Shown here: positions 1-4,866 of the stretch, one piece after another | Layout of the letters: each line of letters begins with the position of its first letter | How positions within the stretch are numbered: the first letter of the stretch is position 1 | Source: Sulfurimonas sp. UBA6792 | Lineage (GTDB): Bacteria > Campylobacterota > Campylobacteria > Campylobacterales > Sulfurimonadaceae | Direction of reading: 5' to 3' | DNA: 9,959 nt | Assembly: GCA_002452425.1 (NCBI GenBank) | Contig: DKFQ01000058.1 | Span: 666 to 10,624, forward strand | Notes under the pieces: generated by a model | Told to the model about the DNA's origin: nothing | What the model saw: only the letters and a program-made list of their open reading frames with translations | Database searches by the model: none | Made by a program: the position numbers and the translations under genes

Positions 1-716
1 CTTTTGCCGATGTTGAAGCCTATGTTTTTGTTGTAGTACTTAAACATCTCATGCGGGATGGTTGCGGTTGCCAAAGATTTGCTTATCATGGAGAGAAAGT
101 AGAATGTTTTTGAGTTTTTTGCATCTATAAAGATAGGCAAAATAGGGGATTCCGTATTTTGCGCAACGGTTAGAAACCCTTTTTTCCATTTTGTATCTTT
201 TATACCATTTGGGCGGGCACGACTCACCTCGCCAGAGGGAAAGATAATGACGGCTTGCTCTTTGTTTAGTGCATCATAGATAGCCGCAACGGACTCTCTT
301 TGGAGTTTGCCTTTTACATTTTCGATGGGGATAAGGATGGAGTCAAGGTTTTTAAATTCGCTCAAAAAATTTGAAGCCACTATCTTGACATCTTTGCGAA
401 TCTCTTTGATGACATTTAAGAGTGCGAGCGAATCAAGCGCACCAAGAGGATGATTTGCAATGATAACAACTCTTCCATAAGATGGAATCCTCAGAAGCTG
501 GTTTTTGTTGATGGTGATGTCGATGCTAAAGTAGTCAAGCACAAACTCAATAAAATCAAACGCATCAAGATGTCTGTTTTTCTTCAAAACTTCATTTATC
601 TCATCTTCATGAAAAAGCCTCTTAAAAAGCGATATAACACCCTGACGAAACAAAGATGGCATCTTTGCAAAAGATGGGTAGTTATGGTTAAAGTAGTTCT
701 CTACACTTACAGCCAT
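1..716 (-). CDS. Lysophospholipid acyltransferase-like protein (hemolysin/COG3176 type), 3' end cut by the window edge
   Basis: The first 238 codons are visible and remain open to the window edge. The PlsC-type acyltransferase signature is clear: NHPLGALD at residues 88-95 supplies the catalytic His89 and Asp95 (HX5D spacing, as in the 'putative hemolysin'/OlsA-like branch rather than the HX4D of classical PlsC). FPSGEVSR at 159-166 is the substrate-binding motif, and LPIFID at 193-198 is the late conserved strand. Known members transfer acyl groups onto lysolipids at the inner membrane. Many members of this branch carry a further domain after the acyltransferase, which would lie outside the window. 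The ATG at 716 follows GGTGG at a good distance and lies one base after the stop of the 59-codon gene (TAA-A-ATG), so the two are probably one transcript with coupled translation. The family is confident; the exact lipid substrate is unknown. Confidence 0.85.
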   Translation of the reverse strand, partial: MAVSVENYFNHNYPSFAKMPSLFRQGVISLFKRLFHEDEINEVLKKNRHLDAFDFIEFVLDYFSIDITINKNQLLRIPSYGRVVIIANHPLGALDSLALLNVIKEIRKDVKIVASNFLSEFKNLDSILIPIENVKGKLQRESVAAIYDALNKEQAVIIFPSGEVSRARPNGIKDTKWKKGFLTVAQNTESPILPIFIDAKNSKTFYFLSMISKSLATATIPHEMFKYYNKNIGFNIGK

Positions 717-717
717 T

Positions 718-897
718 TTACGCCACCATGTAGATACAGACAAGTTCTCTTGCAACGGCCTCTGGGCTTATCTTGCCATCATCGTAAGCACTCTCCACAT
801 ACGCCCACTCATCGTTGAGCATCTCTTGCGCTTCCTCTTTTTTTAAATTGTAGTGTTTTGTCAATCTTGTAAAAACGTGCGTAAAAAAAGTTTCCAT
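718..897 (-). CDS. Small hypothetical protein, 59 aa, upstream partner of the acyltransferase
   Basis: I do not recognise this protein. It is acidic to neutral, lacks a signal peptide or membrane segment, and looks mainly helical, with a basic N-terminal part (residues 8-20) and an acidic middle (EEAQEMLNDEW). I chose the ATG at 897 because AGGA lies 7 bases upstream of it. A further in-frame ATG at 915 has no convincing ribosome site and overlaps the likely -10 box (TAAAAT, minus strand, 914-919). The stop codon is separated by one base from the ATG of the acyltransferase, so the protein may be translationally coupled to that enzyme. A function linked to it is only inferred from position. 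Confidence 0.7.
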   Translation of the reverse strand: METFFTHVFTRLTKHYNLKKEEAQEMLNDEWAYVESAYDDGKISPEAVARELVCIYMVA

Positions 898-913
898 AAA
901 AATTCCTCGTGGC

Positions 914-919
914 ATTTTA
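914..919 (-). promoter_or_regulatory. Possible -10 box for the 59-aa gene and acyltransferase
   Basis: TAAAAT on the minus strand lies 16 bases upstream of the chosen ATG at 897, leaving a short leader that contains the AGGA ribosome site. No good -35 box is visible, which is common in this phylum. The 127-base gap between divergent genes must hold two promoters. Confidence 0.35.
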
Positions 920-992
920 AATATGTGAAATTTTGCGCTATGTTTGTTACAAATCCATTACTGACGGGTTACGGCAATATTACAAATTTTGA

Positions 993-998
993 TACAAT
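993..998 (+). promoter_or_regulatory. Possible -10 box for the SIMPL protein gene
   Basis: TACAAT, extended as GATACAAT, lies 26 bases before the ATG at 1025. A start of transcription near 1005 would leave a leader of about 20 bases with the GGAGA ribosome site. No -35 match is convincing. Confidence 0.4.
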
Positions 999-1024
999 TA
1001 CTACTAAAAATCGGAGAAACACAC

Positions 1025-1672
1025 ATGCATTTTTCAAAACTGCTTCTTTTAGGTCTGTTTGCTACGGCTAGTTTTGGTTACGAACTCAAAGTCAACAAAA
1101 CATTTGAGGAGAACTTAGAGAGTGACAGGATGGAGCTTCACTTCTCTTTTATCGCCAAAAAGAAGAGCGCAAAAGAGACAAAAGAGCTGCTCCATCCAGC
1201 CATCGCTATCATCAAACAACACCCCCAGTGCAAAGGCGGAGGTTATACGCTAAGCCCTGAGTACAACTACAAATCAAGCAAAAGAGAGCTTTTAGGGTTT
1301 GTGGGGAGAGCAAATTTTGAGTGTAGTTTTAAAGAGGTCGAAGAGATAGATGATATCACAACATTTTTTGACACGCAAACAGAGTTAGAACTGCAACAAG
1401 CACCCATACGTTGGGTTGTTGACAAAGAAAATATAAAAATTGCAAAAACAAGCCTAGAACTAAAAGCCCTCCGCTACGCCAAAGAGTACGCCCAAATCCT
1501 AAAAAAAGAGAACATCGCCCAGTGCCACGAAAAAAAGGTAGAGATTCACACAAGCTCATTTGCCACGCACGAACCACAAGCGATGCTTATGGCAAAAAGC
1601 TCAATGGAGACACCCACAAAAGAGCCGACACGCGTAAGCATCAACGCTACTTATGACTTTGAGTGTCAGTAA
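1025..1672 (+). CDS. Secreted/periplasmic SIMPL (DUF541) domain protein, 215 aa
   Basis: The N-terminus is a standard signal peptide: one basic residue, a Leu-rich core (residues 6-12), then ATASFG before a likely cleavage near residue 18. The rest matches the SIMPL fold: an opening strand that follows cleavage, an amphipathic middle, the characteristic GGYTLSPEYNY segment followed by a hydrophobic strand and NFECSF, and a final strand (RVSINATYDFECQ). SIMPL proteins are periplasmic or surface proteins; oligomeric assemblies and roles in stress tolerance have been described for some, but no enzyme activity is established. Four cysteines remain in the mature part and could form disulfides. The ATG at 1025 was chosen over one at 989 because GGAGA lies 7 bases upstream and the signal peptide starts there. 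The gene stands alone, divergent from the left pair and convergent with the PIN toxin. Confidence 0.75.
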   Translation: MHFSKLLLLGLFATASFGYELKVNKTFEENLESDRMELHFSFIAKKKSAKETKELLHPAIAIIKQHPQCKGGGYTLSPEYNYKSSKRELLGFVGRANFECSFKEVEEIDDITTFFDTQTELELQQAPIRWVVDKENIKIAKTSLELKALRYAKEYAQILKKENIAQCHEKKVEIHTSSFATHEPQAMLMAKSSMETPTKEPTRVSINATYDFECQ

Positions 1673-1733
1673 CTTGATTTGCAACCCTCCATCATCCTGA
1701 ATTACTTGCCCTTTGGGTATGATTTGGGATTTT

Positions 1734-2135
1734 TTACTCTATATATTTTTCCACGAACTCTTTACTACTAAGTTTTTGAATACTTTTTGCATAAAAAGAT
1801 TTATCATTAGTCACTATCACTTCGCAGTAGTTTTCTTTAGCCAAAGTGTATTGTAGATTATCTTCCAAATCATCATTTTCAAGCATCAGTGCTTTTGCCA
1901 TTTGCTCGTTTGAGCTTCCTGCAACTTTGAAGTTTTTATTTACAAGTATCAAAAAATCTCTTATATTTTTTACCTGTTTTTTTGCTACATAGTCAATATT
2001 GAGTATCGTGATATCCGATATGACTGCATCAAAGAGCTTTTTTTCTACTGCATTGAACAGAAGCAAACTCTTGTCAAAATTTTCTCTTTTTAAAATCAAA
2101 TCTAAAAAGATATTGGTATCGACAAAAATCTTCAC
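1734..2135 (-). CDS. PIN-domain toxin (VapC-like ribonuclease), 133 aa
   Basis: This is a complete PIN domain of the usual VapC size. The acidic metal-binding set is visible: Asp6 in FVDTNIFLD, with Asn8 and Asp12 close by; the DDLEDNLQ motif at 88-95 (Glu91, Asp92); and Asp111 in VTNDKSF. PIN toxins are Mg-dependent endoribonucleases that cleave tRNA, rRNA or mRNA; which of these is the target cannot be read here. The ATG overlaps the stop of the upstream antitoxin by four bases (ATGA), the usual arrangement for coupled antitoxin-toxin synthesis. All catalytic acids are retained, so it is probably active. Confidence 0.88.
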   Translation of the reverse strand: MKIFVDTNIFLDLILKRENFDKSLLLFNAVEKKLFDAVISDITILNIDYVAKKQVKNIRDFLILVNKNFKVAGSSNEQMAKALMLENDDLEDNLQYTLAKENYCEVIVTNDKSFYAKSIQKLSSKEFVEKYIE

Positions 2136-2380
2136 TCTACGATTCTTTTGTATTTTTCATCATCGCTCTTAAAATCTTTATCTAAAATACCCACAAACTC
2201 ATTAAATGAACCGCTTTGCAGACCCTCTTTTGTGGCAGATTGTTTTATCAGCTTTTCATACTCCGCATAAGGCATGATGACTGCTTTTTTTTGATGCGCT
2301 TTTTTATCTACTATAAAAACAGTTTGAGTAAGTAACTTTGTAAACTGTGCTTGTGCTTGTGAAATTCCCAACTCCAACAT
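2132..2380 (-). CDS. Phd/YefM-like antitoxin for the PIN toxin, 82 aa
   Basis: The N-terminal part resembles the Phd/YefM fold: a short strand (LELGIS), a helix (QAQAQFTKLLTQ), a strand (TVFIV), and the hallmark KKAVIMPYAEYEKLIKQ segment (residues 31-47). This fold dimerises and binds operator DNA. The C-terminal tail (FNEFVGILDKDFKSDDEKYKR) is charged and would wrap and neutralise the toxin. GGAG lies 6 bases before the ATG at 2380. The gene overlaps the toxin by four bases, and its promoter carries an inverted repeat over the -10 box, which is typical of autorepression. Pairing of a Phd-type antitoxin with a PIN toxin is known but less common than VapB-type pairing. Confidence 0.82.
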   Translation of the reverse strand: MLELGISQAQAQFTKLLTQTVFIVDKKAHQKKAVIMPYAEYEKLIKQSATKEGLQSGSFNEFVGILDKDFKSDDEKYKRIVE

Positions 2381-2401
2381 TCGCTACTCCTTGTATATTT
2401 G

Positions 2402-2416
2402 TGTGATTGTATCACA
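2402..2416 (-). promoter_or_regulatory. Promoter -10 box with overlapping inverted repeat, operator of the Phd/PIN pair
   Basis: TGTGAT and ATCACA form a perfect 6-base inverted repeat with a 3-base spacer. Read on the minus strand, its centre contains the -10 box TACAAT (2406-2411), about 20 bases before the ribosome site. A bound dimer would cover the -10 box, so this is a good candidate for the antitoxin operator. A direct repeat ATATGTAC (2416-2423 and 2434-2441) flanks it upstream and may add binding contacts. Confidence 0.6.
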
Positions 2417-2447
2417 TATGTACTTATTTTAATATATGTACATTTAC

Positions 2448-4055
2448 TTAGTTGCACTGTTTCCAGTTATTGTATTGATCCCAAAGAATCGACCCTTTGT
2501 AAATATCAACACCTTGATAGCTTCTCATCACTTTTGGGTCTGCGATGCGAATCTGGATGCGGTCACCACTTTTACCTTCAACAAATGCCGACACTTCATA
2601 CGAATCACAACCAAAAAGACCGCATGTCTCCATTTTGTTACAAACTTTATCACCAATATTTTTAGGAAGATTATAAAGCTTATTTATCCTTTCTTGCTCT
2701 TGGGTTCGACGCTTTTTTGATTCTGCATCTTTTGCCGCTTGTTTACGTGCCTCTTCATCTTCTTCTTTTTGCTTCTGGTTTTGTGCAGCTGCTTGTTGCT
2801 GTTTAAACTTTTTCAAACTCTCATTGGAGACAACTTTTACACTTGACACAGACAACGCATCATCAAAAGATATCAACGGTACATATTTATTGTCTTGTAT
2901 ATCTTGTTTAAAAGTTTTTGCAACTGACAGCGCAACATCAAACTCAACAGAGCTTTGGAAACTTGGGTCATTAGCGGCAAACACAACTCCTCGCATTTTT
3001 TGAGTATCGGCGTCGTATTTTAAATCTTTGAAATAAGGTTTACCCAACACAACACTGAGAGCGTATTTCATGGATTTTTCATATGTTTGCTGTTTCAAAG
3101 ATTCGTTATCTAGTTTACTCATCTGTGCTTGATAGATAGTGTCTGCTTCTTGCAGTTGCTTTTCGTACTGCTCCATCATCGCTTGGTTTTTTGCTTGGGT
3201 TATCTGTTTGTTCTTTTCCCATTCTGCGTATTTGAGTGATTTTCTTTTTTCAAAATCGGCAGTCGTTTCAAACTCTCCTTTGGTTAAAGTAGGCTCGGGA
3301 AGAAACTTTAACATGACGGGGACTGCTATGGATTTTTTAGTAGGGGTTAACTCAGCTTGTGTTAAAAGCTCTGCCAAACGTTTAATCTTGCCACGAGTAT
3401 CTAGCGACTTATCTTCATAAACCGATTTTTCAATATCAGATGCTGTTCGTACAAGGATGACGGGGTCATCCCATTCACCATGATTGGAGTACCACCATTT
3501 ACCATCACCCATATTTTGAGCTTTTATCCATCGTGTGTAAAAATAATCTATCCTATATCTATCTTTTAAACGCCCTTCTCTAAGACATTGATTTTCCTTC
3601 CATAATTTTAAAGCAGGGACATTTTCATCATCAGAATATCTTTGATTTGGAACACGCCAACCAGACATTTCATTTATAACGACATCACCGATTTTAGATA
3701 TAGGTAATTTTGCTTTATATAAAATTGCTTTACCGTTTGCTATTTCATCTGCATCATTTGTATTTAATAAAACATGATTAAATTCTATTCTTTCTCTAAA
3801 ACCACCTAGTTTCCATTTCTCATGACAAGTTTCAACATTTTTGGGATCAGCAACAGGTCTATAATCAGCATTTTTGTTGTACATAGAAGGAACAGCCACA
3901 AAGAGACCTTTGTGATAAAAAGTATCGTAATATCCTCCTGCAAAATCAACTTTAGCTTCCCATACAATATTAGAAGTATTGGGGATTTTTGGTGAGACAT
4001 CAGCTAATAGTGAAGTTACTATCATAAATATAGTGAAGGCAATTTTTCGTAACAT
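2448..4055 (-). CDS. Exported protein of unknown function with coiled coil and Cys-containing C-terminal domain, 535 aa
   Basis: I do not recognise a named family. A signal peptide (MLRKIAFTIFMIVTSLLA, likely cut near residue 18, no lipobox Cys) directs it to the periplasm. Residues 30-200 are rich in Trp and Tyr (for example WWYSNHGEW around 187-195) and may form a beta-rich domain. Around 251-272 lies FLPEPTLTKGEF followed by ETTADFEKRK, a 'KGEFET-x-DFxxR' type segment that I have seen in other uncharacterised proteobacterial envelope proteins. Residues 275-330 and 412-462 are strongly charged and Gln/Glu/Lys-rich, predicted coiled coil. The last 75 residues hold Cys472, Cys478, Cys483 and Cys534, probably disulfide-bonded. 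AGGAG sits 6-7 bases before the ATG at 4055. It is flanked on both sides by toxin-antitoxin pairs on the same strand and in AT-rich DNA, which suggests acquired cargo. Confidence 0.75.
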   Translation of the reverse strand: MLRKIAFTIFMIVTSLLADVSPKIPNTSNIVWEAKVDFAGGYYDTFYHKGLFVAVPSMYNKNADYRPVADPKNVETCHEKWKLGGFRERIEFNHVLLNTNDADEIANGKAILYKAKLPISKIGDVVINEMSGWRVPNQRYSDDENVPALKLWKENQCLREGRLKDRYRIDYFYTRWIKAQNMGDGKWWYSNHGEWDDPVILVRTASDIEKSVYEDKSLDTRGKIKRLAELLTQAELTPTKKSIAVPVMLKFLPEPTLTKGEFETTADFEKRKSLKYAEWEKNKQITQAKNQAMMEQYEKQLQEADTIYQAQMSKLDNESLKQQTYEKSMKYALSVVLGKPYFKDLKYDADTQKMRGVVFAANDPSFQSSVEFDVALSVAKTFKQDIQDNKYVPLISFDDALSVSSVKVVSNESLKKFKQQQAAAQNQKQKEEDEEARKQAAKDAESKKRRTQEQERINKLYNLPKNIGDKVCNKMETCGLFGCDSYEVSAFVEGKSGDRIQIRIADPKVMRSYQGVDIYKGSILWDQYNNWKQCN

Positions 4056-4145
4056 GGTTTCTCCTGATTTATATATTTTTGAATCTTTTCCGATAAATGA
4101 CCTGATTTTTTTTCAAGATGTGTTTCTATGTAAGCTTTCAACCAT
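4022..4145 (-). pseudogene. Possible small gene or frameshifted remnant upstream of, and overlapping, the 535-aa gene
   Basis: AAGGAG (minus strand, 4152-4157) lies exactly 6 bases before an ATG at 4145, but this frame encodes only MVESLHRNTS and stops at 4113. One frame over, from a TTG at 4141 to a stop at 4022, reads 39 residues beginning LKAYIETHLEKKSGHLSEK and continuing IQKYINQEKP. That frame looks protein-like: an amphipathic charged helix. Removal of one base near 4140 would join the good ATG to this frame. Its end overlaps the signal-peptide region of the 535-aa gene by 34 bases. It could be a real small gene starting at TTG, a gene broken by a single-base insertion, or a sequencing error; a regulatory leader peptide is also possible. 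Low confidence. Confidence 0.3.
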
Positions 4146-4236
4146 ATTTAACTCCTTGTTTACATTACTAGTTACACACTGTTGCTTCTTTTACAAATAT
4201 CGCTATTTTAACCTACACCACTATGATTATTCGCAA

Positions 4237-4527
4237 CTATTTATAAACATCTCCTCTAAAACCTATATCTTCGATAATCGCTTCAATAATCACCTCATCG
4301 TTGATAACTTGCACAATGATTCTAATGTTGCCTTTTCTGATTCTATAAAAGTCTCCAACATAGCCTTGTAAGGGCTTATAGTCAACATTTTGCTCAATAT
4401 TGTAAAATTTACTTTTGATAAACTTGACAATCAATATATCTACTTCACTTTCGCTAAGCACTCCCCTGTGTCTATCCAGAAATTTTTTAGATTTTTTCAA
4501 GTAAGTAAGTTTTAGCTCTTTTTTCAT
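4237..4527 (-). CDS. RelE/ParE-family toxin, 96 aa
   Basis: Size and layout fit the RelE/ParE superfamily: N-terminal helices rich in Lys (residues 2-40), then the beta sheet with the motif YKPLQGYVGDFYRIRKGN (50-67), a strand IRIIVQV (68-74), and the closing EDIGFRGDVYK (86-96), the usual 'RgdvY' ending. RelE members cut mRNA in the ribosome; ParE members poison gyrase. The Arg62, Arg64, Arg69, Arg91 and Tyr95 set is more in keeping with a RelE-like nuclease, but this is only an inference. The ATG follows directly on the TAG of the antitoxin gene (TAGATG, no gap), so translation is coupled; only a weak GAAGTG serves as ribosome site. It is intact. Confidence 0.85.
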   Translation of the reverse strand: MKKELKLTYLKKSKKFLDRHRGVLSESEVDILIVKFIKSKFYNIEQNVDYKPLQGYVGDFYRIRKGNIRIIVQVINDEVIIEAIIEDIGFRGDVYK

Positions 4528-4803
4528 CTACACTTCTATAGAGATAACTTTTGAATGTGACACCTCCAGCTCCTCTTTAGACCTTTGTGCCAGCATCTGT
4601 TTTATCTCATTTTCTTCAAACATATCATAAACCCTCTGAAGCTTTTCATACTCTTCTATATCTAGGATTACTGCTTCTAGCTTGTTATTTTTTGATATAG
4701 CAAGCCTCTCATTTGTATGGTTTATAATATTGTTTAAAATGGCAGAAAAACCTCTTGCAACATCACTTGCAGAGATTATCTCATCTCTTTTGTAAGCTAC
4801 CAT
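4528..4803 (-). CDS. Phd/YefM-family antitoxin for the RelE/ParE toxin, 91 aa
   Basis: Residues 8-55 carry the Phd/YefM pattern: EIISASDVARGFSAILNNI, then a short strand around RLAISKNNKLEAVILDIEEYEKL. The N-terminal domain dimerises and binds operator DNA; the acidic, helical C-terminus (FEENEIKQMLAQRSKEELE) would bind the toxin. AAGGAG lies 5 bases before the ATG at 4803. The promoter just upstream holds a 24-base perfect palindrome that partly covers the -10 box, which supports autorepression by the antitoxin or the antitoxin-toxin complex. Confidence 0.87.
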   Translation of the reverse strand: MVAYKRDEIISASDVARGFSAILNNIINHTNERLAISKNNKLEAVILDIEEYEKLQRVYDMFEENEIKQMLAQRSKEELEVSHSKVISIEV

Positions 4804-4815
4804 TAAAGCTCCTTT

Positions 4816-4841
4816 TAATACATAAAATTTTATGTATTATA
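4816..4841 (-). promoter_or_regulatory. Promoter and 24-bp perfect palindromic operator of the YefM/RelE-type pair
   Basis: Positions 4816-4839 are a perfect palindrome with half-site TAATACATAAAA. The -10 box TATAAT (minus strand, 4836-4841) overlaps its upstream end by four bases. A GAGACA at 4859-4864 with a 17-base spacer could serve as -35 and overlaps the last bases before the autotransporter stop. The palindrome lies between the -10 box and the ribosome site, so a bound dimer would block transcription start. Confidence 0.7.
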
Positions 4842-4866
4842 CTACATACTTTCTAATTTGTCTCTT

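Noticed and set aside
989..1024. Earlier ATG at 989 for the SIMPL protein
   Set aside because: It would put 12 residues before the signal peptide, overlaps the likely -10 box and lacks a ribosome site; the ATG at 1025 has GGAGA at good distance.
1684..1735. Rho-independent terminator after the SIMPL gene
   Set aside because: An imperfect ATCATCC/GGxxATGAT pairing precedes a run of six T, but the loop is long, mismatches are many and the stem is weak; not convincing enough to list.
2402..2416. CRP-like site (TGTGA...TCACA)
   Set aside because: The spacer is 5 bases rather than the 6 of a CRP site, and the repeat covers the -10 box of a toxin-antitoxin promoter, where an antitoxin operator is the simpler explanation.
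3979..4371. Plus-strand open frame of 130 codons spanning the gap between the 535-aa gene and the RelE/ParE toxin
   Set aside because: It overlaps two well-supported minus-strand genes, has no ribosome site and its composition (Phe, Ile, Asn rich) is that of AT-rich antisense sequence.
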